Shown: piece by piece, positions 1 to 7,218 of the stretch
How positions within the stretch are numbered: the stretch's first letter is position 1
Layout: each line of letters begins with the position of its first letter
NCBI GenBank assembly: GCA_964510785.1
Contig: CAZECM010000033.1
Location: forward strand, 1-32,039
Source: JAAYZM01 sp964510785
GTDB lineage: Bacteria > Actinomycetota > Actinomycetes > Actinomycetales > Cellulomonadaceae
Reading direction: 5' to 3'
Length of the DNA: 32,039 nucleotides
The notes under the pieces: generated by a model
What the model was told of the DNA's origin: nothing
Seen by the model: only the letters and a program-made list of their open reading frames with translations
The model's database searches: none
Translations under genes and position numbers: made by a program

Positions 1-1
1 C

Positions 2-538
2 GCGAAGAAGATCAACTCCGCGGTGTTCCCCGGCCAGCAGGGCGGCCCGCTCATGCACGTCATCGCGGCCAAGGCCGTCGCGTTCAAGGTCGCCGCGACG
101 CCCGAGTTCCGCGACCGCCAGGCGCGCACCGTGAGCGGCGCAGCGATCATCGCCGAGCGCCTCACACGGCCCGACGTCGTCGCGGCCGGCATCTCGATCC
201 GCTCGGGCGGCACGGACGTGCACCTCGTCCTCGTCGACCTGCGCGACGCCGCGATCGACGGCAAGCAGGCCGAGGACCTCCTGCACGAGTGCGGCATCAC
301 CGTGAACCGCAACGCGGTCCCCAACGACCCGCGCCCGCCCATGGTCACGTCGGGCCTGCGCATCGGCACGCCCGCCCTCGCGACGCGCGGCTTCGGCGAC
401 GAGGAGTTCACGGAGGTCGCCGAGATCATCGCCACGGCCCTCGTGGGCGGCGCGGACGCCGACGTCGAGACGCTGCGAGCCCGCGTGGCCAGGCTCACCG
501 AGGAGTTCCCGCTCTACCCCGGCCTCAAGCAGCACTGA
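2..538 (+). CDS. glyA: Serine hydroxymethyltransferase, C-terminal part (5' end outside window)
   Basis: PLP-dependent enzyme converting serine and tetrahydrofolate to glycine and 5,10-methylene-THF in the cytosol. The frame is open from base 2 and begins AKKINSAVFPGQQGGPLMH, the conserved SHMT segment just after the PLP-lysine region. It continues through the C-terminal small domain (SGGTDVHLVLVDLR, GITVNRNAVPNDPRPP, SGLRIGTPA) and ends ...FPLYPGLKQH. About 178 codons are present, so the N-terminal half including the PLP lysine lies outside. folD follows after 14 nt with its own ribosome site; the two enzymes act consecutively on folate one-carbon units, which suggests co-transcription. The truncation is a window edge, not a mutation. 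Confidence 0.97.
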   Translation, partial: AKKINSAVFPGQQGGPLMHVIAAKAVAFKVAATPEFRDRQARTVSGAAIIAERLTRPDVVAAGISIRSGGTDVHLVLVDLRDAAIDGKQAEDLLHECGITVNRNAVPNDPRPPMVTSGLRIGTPALATRGFGDEEFTEVAEIIATALVGGADADVETLRARVARLTEEFPLYPGLKQH

Positions 539-552
539 ACGGGGGAGAGCAC

Positions 553-1428
553 ATGACCGCCCAGCTGCTCGACGGCAAGGCCACGGCCGCCGCGATCAAG
601 ACCGAGCTCACGGCGCGCGTCGCGGCGCTCGCCGCCCGCGGGATCGTGCCCGGGCTCGGGACCCTGCTCGTCGGGGACGACCCGGGCTCGCAGTGGTACG
701 TCGCGGGCAAGCACAAGGACTGCGCCGAGGTGGGGATCGCCTCGATCCGCGAGGACCTGCCCGCCGACGCCTCGGCCGAGGAGATCGCCGCCGCGATCCG
801 TCGCCTCAACGATGACCCGGCGTGCACGGGCTTCATCGTCCAGCTCCCGCTCCCGAAGGGCGTCGACACGAACGCGCTCCTCGAGCTCGTGGACCCGGCC
901 AAGGACGCCGACGGGCTGCACCCGACCAACCTCGGGCGGCTCGTGCTGCGCGTCAACGAGCCCGTGACGAGCCCGTTGCCGTGCACGCCGCGCGGGATCA
1001 TCGAGCTCATCGAACGGCACGGGATCTCGCTGGCCGGCAAGGAGGTCGTCGTCGTCGGCCGCGGTGTGACCGTGGGGCGCTCGATCGGGCTGCTCCTCAC
1101 CCGCCGCGCGCTCAACGCGACCGTGACCCTGACCCACACGGGCACGGCGGACCTCGCGGCCCACACGCGTCACGCCGACGTCGTGGTCGCAGCGGCCGGC
1201 GTGCCGTCGATCATCACGGCGGACATGGTCAAGCCGGGGGCCGTCGTCGTCGACGTCGGGGTGTCCCGCGCGACGGATCCCGCGACGGGCAGGTCCCGCG
1301 TCGTGGGAGACGTGGACCCCGCGGTGCTCGAGGTCGCCGGCTGGGTGTCGCCCAACCCCGGCGGCGTCGGGCCGATGACGCGCGCGATGCTGCTGAGCAA
1401 CGTCGTGGAGACGGCGGAGCGCGGCTGA
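553..1428 (+). CDS. folD: Bifunctional methylene-THF dehydrogenase / methenyl-THF cyclohydrolase FolD
   Basis: Oxidises 5,10-methylene-THF with NADP+ and hydrolyses methenyl-THF to 10-formyl-THF. The protein is 291 aa, normal for FolD. Visible motifs are the catalytic YxxxK (Y49, K53), the substrate loop QLPLPKG, the Rossmann segment VVVVGRGVTVGRSIG and the C-terminal signature PGGVGPMT. The ATG at 553 is preceded by GGGGGAG ending 7 nt upstream, better than any earlier in-frame start. It lies 14 nt after glyA, and the pair supplies glycine and formyl/methylene-THF for purine, thymidylate and formyl-Met synthesis. No oddities seen. Confidence 0.97.
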   Translation: MTAQLLDGKATAAAIKTELTARVAALAARGIVPGLGTLLVGDDPGSQWYVAGKHKDCAEVGIASIREDLPADASAEEIAAAIRRLNDDPACTGFIVQLPLPKGVDTNALLELVDPAKDADGLHPTNLGRLVLRVNEPVTSPLPCTPRGIIELIERHGISLAGKEVVVVGRGVTVGRSIGLLLTRRALNATVTLTHTGTADLAAHTRHADVVVAAAGVPSIITADMVKPGAVVVDVGVSRATDPATGRSRVVGDVDPAVLEVAGWVSPNPGGVGPMTRAMLLSNVVETAERG

Positions 1429-1464
1429 GCCGGGGGGCGTGGCCGCCTCGCTTGGTGCCTCATA

Positions 1465-1476
1465 TAAGTATACTTG
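1465..1476. promoter_or_regulatory. Candidate distal operator of the mannan operon
   Basis: T-AAGTATACTT-G: bases 1466-1475 form a perfect 10-bp palindrome in an AT-rich island (about 1460-1520) of an otherwise very GC-rich window. It matches the site at 1505-1516 at 10 of 12 positions and starts exactly 40 bp upstream of it. The likely ligand is the GntR-LacI regulator encoded at 7219-8322; this is inference. Confidence 0.4.
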
Positions 1477-1486
1477 ATAGAACTAT

Positions 1487-1514
1487 TTGACTCGATAACA
1501 TTCTTGAATATACT
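1487..1514 (+). promoter_or_regulatory. Housekeeping-type promoter of the GH125-ABC operon
   Basis: TTGACT (1487-1492), 16-bp spacer, TATACT (1509-1514): a near-consensus -35/-10 pair, predicting a start near 1521 and a leader of about 23 nt carrying the GAGAGG ribosome site at 1534-1539. A second TATACT at 1469-1474 lies in the upstream operator-like palindrome and has no good -35. Confidence 0.65.
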
Positions 1515-1516
1515 TG
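1505..1516. promoter_or_regulatory. Candidate proximal operator overlapping the -10 box
   Basis: TGAATATACTTG overlaps the -10 hexamer at 1509-1514 and repeats the distal site (T[AG]A[AG]TATACTTG). Binding here would block polymerase. It shares the T.A.TATA.T skeleton with the perfect palindrome at 8333-8344 before the regulator gene. Confidence 0.4.
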
Positions 1517-1543
1517 CTATGTCCTGCTCGATGGAGAGGTGGC

Positions 1544-2860
1544 ATGGTGAGCTATTCGGAGGCCGACGGCGTCCTCGCGGCAACGGTCGAGGAAGTCCGC
1601 GGGCAGCTGGGTCCGCGCGTCGGGAGCGTGTTCGAGGCGTGCCTGCGCAACACGCTCGACACCACGATCTCCACGATGGACGACGGCACCGCGTTCATGG
1701 TCACCGGCGACATCCCGGCGATGTGGCTGCGTGACTCCGCCGCCCAGCTCACGCCGTACCTGCAGCTCGCCGACCGGCTCCCCGAGCTCGCCGACACGAT
1801 CGCGGCCGTGGTGCGCCGGCAGCTCGCCTTCATCGCGATCGACCCCTACGCCAACGCCTTCAACCGCGCGCCCGACGGCGCGGGCCACTCGACCGACGTC
1901 ACGGACCTCTCGCCCTGGGTGTGGGAGCGCAAGTACGAGGTCGACTCGCTGTGCTACCCGCTCGTGCTCGCCTACGACCTGTGGGCCGCGACCGGGCGGA
2001 CCGACCACCTCGACGAGCAGTTCGCCGGCGCGGCGCGCTCGGCACTGCGCCTCTGGCGGGTCGAGCAGGACCACGACGCCCGCTCGCCGTACCGCTTCCA
2101 GCGCCTCGAGGGACCGTCGAGCGACACCCTGCAGCGTGCCGGCCTCGGGGCGTCCACCACGCCGGTCGGTCTCACGTGGAGCGGGTTCCGGCCGAGCGAC
2201 GACGCGACCGAGCTGGGCTTCAACATCCCGGGCAACGCGTTCGCCGTCGTCGCGTGCCGGGCCGTCGCGCAGGTGGCCGAGGAGGTGCTCGGTGATCCCG
2301 CGCTCGCGGCCGACGCCCGGGCGCTCGCCGCCGAGCTCGACGACGCGATCCGGCGGCACGCCGTGATCGAGGTCGAGGGGTTCGGAAGGGTTCTCGCGTA
2401 CGAGGTCGACGGCGCGGGCGCGCACCTGCTCATGGACGACGCCAACGCCCCGAGCCTGCTCTCGCTGCCGTGGCTCGGGTGGTGCGACGACGACGACCCG
2501 CTGTACCAGTCGACCCGGCGCTTCCTGCTCTCGGAGCGCAATCCCTACTTCTCCCGGGGCGCGCGCGGGGCCGGCATCGGGAGCCCGCACACCCCGTCCG
2601 GGTGGGTATGGCCGATCGCCCTCGCGGTGCAGGGCCTGACGAGCAGGGACCCGGTCGAGCGCGCCGAGCTGCTCGAGACGCTCGTGAGCACGGAGGCGGG
2701 GACGGAACTCATGCACGAGTCGTTCGACCCCGACGACCCCTCGCGGTTCACCCGCCCGTGGTTCTCGTGGGCGAACGCGATGTTCTGCGAGCTCGTCCTC
2801 GATCTGGCTGGTCTGCGCCGGTACCGTCGTCGGCTCGTGGTCGAGGCGGGTCGCGCATGA
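1544..2860 (+). CDS. GH125 exo-alpha-1,6-mannosidase
   Basis: Glycoside hydrolase family 125 (formerly DUF1237), metal-independent inverting exo-alpha-1,6-mannosidase releasing mannose from non-reducing ends. The 438-aa protein has the hallmark GDIPAMWLRDSAAQ, NAFNRAPDG, the SGFRPSDD loop (D219/D220, expected general acid) and LMHESFDPDD (E392, expected base) followed by FTRPWFSWAN. There is no signal peptide, so it should act in the cytosol on imported oligosaccharides. ATG 1544 is chosen because GAGAGG at 1534-1539 is well spaced; a TTG at 1514 would lie inside the -10 box. It is first gene of the operon, and its stop overlaps the next start (ATGA). Family assignment is firm; the natural substrate (yeast mannan backbone, actinobacterial lipomannan or N-glycan fragments) is not visible. 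Confidence 0.93.
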   Translation: MVSYSEADGVLAATVEEVRGQLGPRVGSVFEACLRNTLDTTISTMDDGTAFMVTGDIPAMWLRDSAAQLTPYLQLADRLPELADTIAAVVRRQLAFIAIDPYANAFNRAPDGAGHSTDVTDLSPWVWERKYEVDSLCYPLVLAYDLWAATGRTDHLDEQFAGAARSALRLWRVEQDHDARSPYRFQRLEGPSSDTLQRAGLGASTTPVGLTWSGFRPSDDATELGFNIPGNAFAVVACRAVAQVAEEVLGDPALAADARALAAELDDAIRRHAVIEVEGFGRVLAYEVDGAGAHLLMDDANAPSLLSLPWLGWCDDDDPLYQSTRRFLLSERNPYFSRGARGAGIGSPHTPSGWVWPIALAVQGLTSRDPVERAELLETLVSTEAGTELMHESFDPDDPSRFTRPWFSWANAMFCELVLDLAGLRRYRRRLVVEAGRA

Positions 2861-3738
2861 GCCGGCCCGGCGCCCGGCAGCAAGCGGTGAGCGGCTGGCT
2901 CTTCATCGCCGTGCCCGTGATCCTCTTCGTCGTCTTCCTGCTCGTCCCGATCGGTGCCGCGGGCGTCATGAGCCTGACCGACTACTCGATCATCGGCGAC
3001 ACCGCGTGGCTCGGGATCGACAACTACCGCCGGATGCTCGCCGACCCGTTCTTCTGGATCGCGATGCGCAACACGGTCGTGTACACGGTGATGTTCGTCC
3101 CGCTCGGGCTGATCACCGCGCTCGGGGCCGCACTGCTGCTCAACCGCCAGGCACGGACCGTGCGACTCTTCCGCACCTTCTTCTACATCCCGGTCGTCTC
3201 GTCGACCGTCGCGACCGCCACGATCTGGTACTGGTTGCTCAACCCTCAGCACGGGCTCTTCAACATCGCCCTCGGCTGGTTCGGCATCGACGGTCCGGCG
3301 TGGCTCTACGACTCGCGGTGGGCAATGTTCGCGATCGTCCTGATGAGCGTCTGGGCGGGCTTCGGCGCGAACATGCTCATCTTCCTCGGCGGGCTGCAGG
3401 GAGTGCCTCGCGAGCTCGTCGACGCCGCGCACGTCGACGGGGCGAACATGTGGCAACGGTTCCGGCACATCACGATCCCCGCGCTGTCCAAGACGACGTT
3501 CCTCGTCTCGACGCTCCTGGTGATCGCCGCGTTCCAGGTGTTCGACCAGGCGTACGTGCTGACGAAGGGCGGACCGGGGAACTCGACGCTGACGATCGTC
3601 TACTACATCTACAACAAGGGCTTCGACCGCCTCGAGATGGGCTACGCCTCGGCGATGTCGCTCGTGCTCTTCGTCATCATCCTGCTCGTCTCGCTCGTCA
3701 ACGCGAGACTCTCCGACCCGGCAGGGAGGCGCGCATGA
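2857..3738 (+). CDS. Carbohydrate ABC transporter permease, MalF/UgpA type
   Basis: One of two inner-membrane subunits of a CUT1-type sugar importer. The 293-aa protein has six predicted helices (first at about residues 13-35, GWLFIAVPVILFVVFLLVP) and the cytoplasmic EAA loop ELVDAAHVDGANMWQRFRHI, which docks the ATPase. The ATG overlaps the GH125 stop by 4 nt, so translation is probably coupled. Together with the next gene and the lipoprotein at 4710 it should import alpha-1,6-linked manno-oligosaccharides, judged from the flanking GH125 and GH76. No ATPase is encoded nearby; Actinobacteria commonly use a shared MsiK-type ATPase encoded elsewhere. Confidence 0.93.
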   Translation: MSRPGARQQAVSGWLFIAVPVILFVVFLLVPIGAAGVMSLTDYSIIGDTAWLGIDNYRRMLADPFFWIAMRNTVVYTVMFVPLGLITALGAALLLNRQARTVRLFRTFFYIPVVSSTVATATIWYWLLNPQHGLFNIALGWFGIDGPAWLYDSRWAMFAIVLMSVWAGFGANMLIFLGGLQGVPRELVDAAHVDGANMWQRFRHITIPALSKTTFLVSTLLVIAAFQVFDQAYVLTKGGPGNSTLTIVYYIYNKGFDRLEMGYASAMSLVLFVIILLVSLVNARLSDPAGRRA

Positions 3739-4637
3739 CCGCGACCAGCACGCGAGTGCCGCAGCGGCGCCCGACCGTGAGGCTCCGCGTCAAGAACGGC
3801 GTGTGGCTCCTCGCGACCGCGATCCTCAGCATCTCGACGATCGCCCCGCTCGTCTGGACCCTCGCCACGTCCTTCAAGCCCGCGGGCGAGGTCCTCAGCT
3901 CCACGCTGCAGCTGCTTCCGGACGAGCCGACGCTGCAGAACTACATCGACGTCTTCGCGACCGTGCCGTTCGGACGGTACTTCGTCAACTCGACGGTCAT
4001 CGCCGTGGGTGGGGCGATCACGAACGTGTTCTTCGGCGCGCTCGCCGGGTACGCCCTCGCCAAGCTGCGGTTCCCGGGTCGCGCCGCCGTGTTCGGGGTG
4101 TTCCTCGGCTCGATGATGATCCCCACGATCGTCACCCTGATCCCCACGTTCATCGTGCTGCGGTCGATCCCGCTCGCCGGCGGGAACGACATCTTCGGGC
4201 AGGGCGGCATCGGGTTGATCAACTCCTACGCCGCCGTCCTCGTGCCCTACGCGGCGGGACCGTTCGCGATCTTCTTCATGCGGCAGTTCTTCGCCACCCT
4301 GCCCGACGAGCTGGGGGAGGCCGCCCGCATCGACGGTGCGGGCGAGTTCCAGATCTTCGCGCGCATCTACCTGCCCCTGGCGGCGCCGGGTCTCGCAGTC
4401 CTCGGGATCCTGACCTTCCAGGCCGGGTGGAACACCTTCCTCTGGCCGCTCATCGTGCTCAACGACCCGAACATGATGACCGTCCAGGTCGGCCTCGCCG
4501 GTTTCGTCAACAACTACGAGACCGCGTTCGGGCCACTGATGGCAGGAACCGTCATCGCGAGCATCCCGGTTCTCGTCGTCTTCCTGTTCGCGCAGCGCTA
4601 CATCATCCAGGGCGTCGCCTCGTCCGGGATCAAGTAG
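3735..4637 (+). CDS. Carbohydrate ABC transporter permease, MalG/UgpE type
   Basis: Second permease of the CUT1 importer, 300 aa. It has a basic N-terminus, a first helix at about residues 24-47, the periplasmic segment PTLQNYIDVF, and the EAA loop DELGEAARIDGAGEFQIF followed by RIYLPLAAPGLA, all typical of MalG homologues. It starts on an ATGA overlap with the upstream permease and has GGGAGG at 3724-3729. Its stop is 72 nt before the binding lipoprotein; no terminator or promoter-like element is apparent in that gap. Confidence 0.93.
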   Translation: MTATSTRVPQRRPTVRLRVKNGVWLLATAILSISTIAPLVWTLATSFKPAGEVLSSTLQLLPDEPTLQNYIDVFATVPFGRYFVNSTVIAVGGAITNVFFGALAGYALAKLRFPGRAAVFGVFLGSMMIPTIVTLIPTFIVLRSIPLAGGNDIFGQGGIGLINSYAAVLVPYAAGPFAIFFMRQFFATLPDELGEAARIDGAGEFQIFARIYLPLAAPGLAVLGILTFQAGWNTFLWPLIVLNDPNMMTVQVGLAGFVNNYETAFGPLMAGTVIASIPVLVVFLFAQRYIIQGVASSGIK

Positions 4638-4709
4638 TTCCTCGCATCCCGTCACAACCATTGGTCCGGGTCGGCCGTCCGGTCGTTCCCCACACGTCAG
4701 GAGCATTCG

Positions 4710-5999
4710 ATGAAGAAGCACCGTGTCCTAGCCGGAGTCGCCATGAGCGCGGCGCTGGCCCTCGTCCTGGTCGGTTGCACCTCCGCCGCCGAACCGACGG
4801 GCAGCACGCCGTCCACCACCGGAGCCAGCGAGCCCGCGGAGCCCTCGGGCGAGCGCACGCCCGTGGTGTTCTGGGGCTCGTGGTCAGGTGACCAGGTGGG
4901 CCAGCTCGACGAGCACGCCGCGGCGTTCAACGCGTCGCAAGACACCTACGAGGTGACGTACGTCCCGCAAGAGCTCGTCGAGGAGAAGCTGCTGACGGCG
5001 CTCGTCGGCGGCCAGGTGCCCGACGTCGTGCTGTGGGACCGTCCCGCGACGGCGCTCTACGCGTCCAAGGGCGCGCTCGCCCCGCTCGACGACCTGATCG
5101 CGGCCGACGGCGTGGACCTCGCCCAGTTCTACGACCAGGCGATGCGCGAGCTCGTCGTCGACGACGTCGTCTACGGCCTGCCGCTCCTGGTCGACAACCG
5201 GTCGTTGTTCTACAACAAGACGCTGTTCACCGACGCGGGCCTGCAGGCGCCGACCACGTGGGACGAGCTGCTCGAGACCGCGACCGCGCTGACGACGCGA
5301 GACGCGGGCAAGCTCGTGCAGTCGGGCTTCGCGCTCAACGACCCGGGTCTCTTCGCAGCGTGGCTGCGCCAGGCGGGCGGGGAGATGCTCGCTGCCGACC
5401 AGACCACCGTCGCGTTCAACAGCCCCGAGGGCCTGAAGGTGCTCGACTTCTGGCAGTCGATCCTCGACGCGGGGATCTACGAGCTCGGCTTCGGCGAGGG
5501 TGTCGACGCGTTCGCCGAGGGCACGGTCGCGATGAAGTACGACGGCCCGTGGGCGCTGTCCGGCCTGAACCAGACGGACGTCGACTTCGGGATCGTCCCC
5601 CCGGTCAGCGGGCCCAACGGGGGCAAGGGTGCCGGCATGGGCGGCTTCGGTCTCGTGATCCCCGAGGGCGCGAAGAACGTCGAGGGCGCCTGGGAGTTCA
5701 TCACCTGGTGGACGACGCAGCCCGAGAACGGCGTCGGCTTCGCGGAGATCGCGGGCTGGATCCCCGCGAACATCGAGTCGGCCAACGACCCGTACTTCGT
5801 CGAGAACGAGCAGTACGCCGCGTTCATCGAGACACTGAACTTCGCGCAGACCCGCCCGCAGGTCGTCGGGTACTCCGACGTCGAGGGCAAGGCGCTCATC
5901 CCCGCCCTCGAGAAGTTCCTCGCCGGTGAGGTGAGCGCGCAGGCCGCGCTCGACGAGGCGGAGCGTCTCGGCAACCAGATCCTCGCCGAGAACCGCTGA
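4710..5999 (+). CDS. Sugar ABC transporter substrate-binding lipoprotein
   Basis: Extracellular solute-binding protein family 1. The 429-aa precursor has a short basic N-terminus, a hydrophobic stretch and lipobox LVGC with Cys23 as lipidated residue, then a Ser/Thr/Pro/Glu-rich linker. The mature part shows the family pattern: VVFWGSWSGD near the N-terminus, LVGGQVPDVVLWD, YGLPLLVDNRSLFYNK, FAEGTVAMKYDGPWAL and a C-terminal helix ending ILAENR. Start ATG 4710 has AGGAG at 4699-4703. It presumably presents manno-oligosaccharides to the two permeases upstream. Its position after the permeases is less usual than first in the operon. A strong hairpin follows its stop. Confidence 0.93.
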   Translation: MKKHRVLAGVAMSAALALVLVGCTSAAEPTGSTPSTTGASEPAEPSGERTPVVFWGSWSGDQVGQLDEHAAAFNASQDTYEVTYVPQELVEEKLLTALVGGQVPDVVLWDRPATALYASKGALAPLDDLIAADGVDLAQFYDQAMRELVVDDVVYGLPLLVDNRSLFYNKTLFTDAGLQAPTTWDELLETATALTTRDAGKLVQSGFALNDPGLFAAWLRQAGGEMLAADQTTVAFNSPEGLKVLDFWQSILDAGIYELGFGEGVDAFAEGTVAMKYDGPWALSGLNQTDVDFGIVPPVSGPNGGKGAGMGGFGLVIPEGAKNVEGAWEFITWWTTQPENGVGFAEIAGWIPANIESANDPYFVENEQYAAFIETLNFAQTRPQVVGYSDVEGKALIPALEKFLAGEVSAQAALDEAERLGNQILAENR

Positions 6000-6013
6000 G
6001 CCACACTCCCGAC

Positions 6014-6049
6014 GGTGGGCCGGACGGGGACAGCTCCGTCCGGCCCGCC
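6014..6049 (+). terminator. Strong intergenic hairpin between binding protein and GH76
   Basis: GGGCCGGACGG (6017-6027) pairs perfectly with CCGTCCGGCCC (6036-6046) around an 8-nt loop, extended outward by one G-U and two G-C pairs. No clean T-run follows (CCTTCCT), so it may be a partial terminator or a 3'-end stabiliser that keeps the binding protein mRNA in excess over GH76. Confidence 0.65.
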
Positions 6050-6078
6050 ACCTTCCTCAGGTGAAATGGAACTTCGTC

Positions 6079-7149
6079 ATGTCTGGAACCGTCGCTGCAG
6101 GGCAGCGCGCCGAGGTCGCCCAACGGAGCCTCGACCACTTCTGGGGTGCACCGAGCCCTCAGCTCTTCGACAACGCCGACCCCGCGGGACCCGGCGACAA
6201 CGCGACCTTCAACTACTGGTGGCTCGCCCACGTCGTGGACTGCCGGCTCGACGCCTACGAGCGCACGGGTGACGCGCGCTGGCGCGACCAGGCCGAGGCG
6301 GTCGTGGCGAACCTCGTCGAGCGCAACGGCGGCTCGCTGTTCAACGACTACTTCGACGACATGCTGTGGCTCGCGCTCGCGTCCCACCGTCTCGCGAAGG
6401 CGGGAGCGGGAGGCCGGCACCTCGCGGCGGCGATCGCGCTCTGGGAGCACGTCGTCGAGCACGGCTGGAACGACGAGCTGGGCCTGAGCCTCGCGTGGCG
6501 CAAGCAGCAGCTCTACTACAAGAACGCTCCCGCCAACGGACCGCTGATCATCCTCTCGCTCCGCCTCGCCCGCGAGACGGGGGAGGCGCGGTACCGCGAG
6601 ATCGCCGAGCGGGCGTACGCCTGGCTGACCGAGGCGCTCGTCGACCCGGTCACGGGCTTCGTCGAGGACGGGATCAACCGGCACGGCGACCAGAAGATCG
6701 ACACCCAGTGGCGGTTCACCTACAACCAGGGCCTGTACGTCGGGGCGAACGTCGAGCTGTTCCGCGTCACCGGCGAGGACAGGTTCCTCGAGGTCGCGCT
6801 CCGCACCGCCCACACGGCGATCGACGAGCTCAGCGACGGTGCGGTCTTCGTCGACGAGGGCGACGGTGGCGACGAGGGCTTGTTCAAGGGCGTCTACTTC
6901 CGCTACGTCGGGCAGCTGCTCGCCGTGATCGGTCCCGAGCGCGGTGCGCGCGTCCAGAGCTTTGTCCGCGCGGCGTGCGCCGCCGTGTGGGAGTCGAGCT
7001 TCGACGGTGCCTGGCTACGGGCGGGCAACGACTGGCGCCGGCCCGCGACCGGTGCGGTCGCCTACTCGACCCAGCTCAGCGCGATCATGGCGCTCGAGCT
7101 CGACGCGGCCGTCGTCGAGGGCCGCACGCCGAACCTCCTGGTGGGCTGA
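6079..7149 (+). CDS. GH76 family intracellular alpha-1,6-mannanase
   Basis: Glycoside hydrolase family 76, typically retaining endo-alpha-1,6-mannanases. The 356-aa protein has the (alpha/alpha)6-barrel signatures FNYWWLAHVVDCRLDAY and NDYFDDMLW, in which D93-D94 are the paired catalytic aspartates, then WRKQQLYYKNAPANGP and RFTYNQGLYVGA. No signal peptide is seen with either plausible start, ATG 6079 or GTG 6061, so it should act inside the cell. ATG 6079 is preferred, but its ribosome site is weak (AGGTGA at 6059-6064, 14 nt away). With GH125 it would degrade the imported alpha-1,6-mannan backbone to mannose. An endo-enzyme kept intracellular suggests that fairly long oligomers are imported, or that it trims short ones. 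Confidence 0.85.
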   Translation: MSGTVAAGQRAEVAQRSLDHFWGAPSPQLFDNADPAGPGDNATFNYWWLAHVVDCRLDAYERTGDARWRDQAEAVVANLVERNGGSLFNDYFDDMLWLALASHRLAKAGAGGRHLAAAIALWEHVVEHGWNDELGLSLAWRKQQLYYKNAPANGPLIILSLRLARETGEARYREIAERAYAWLTEALVDPVTGFVEDGINRHGDQKIDTQWRFTYNQGLYVGANVELFRVTGEDRFLEVALRTAHTAIDELSDGAVFVDEGDGGDEGLFKGVYFRYVGQLLAVIGPERGARVQSFVRAACAAVWESSFDGAWLRAGNDWRRPATGAVAYSTQLSAIMALELDAAVVEGRTPNLLVG

Positions 7150-7166
7150 GGGCCTCTCCGCGGTCC

Positions 7167-7207
7167 CGAGGTGGGGCGCCGGCGCGCGGCGTCGCGACCC
7201 CACCTCG
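7167..7207. terminator. Bidirectional terminator-like hairpin between convergent genes
   Basis: CGAGGTGGGG (7167-7176) is perfectly complementary to CCCCACCTCG (7198-7207) with a 21-nt GC-rich loop that can itself fold. It lies between the stops of GH76 (+) and the regulator (-), the expected place for a shared terminator. No T-run is present. Confidence 0.6.
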
Positions 7208-7218
7208 CCGCCGCCGGG

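Noticed and set aside
1514..1543. Upstream TTG start for GH125
   Set aside because: It lies in the -10 hexamer and would add non-homologous residues; ATG 1544 has a good ribosome site.
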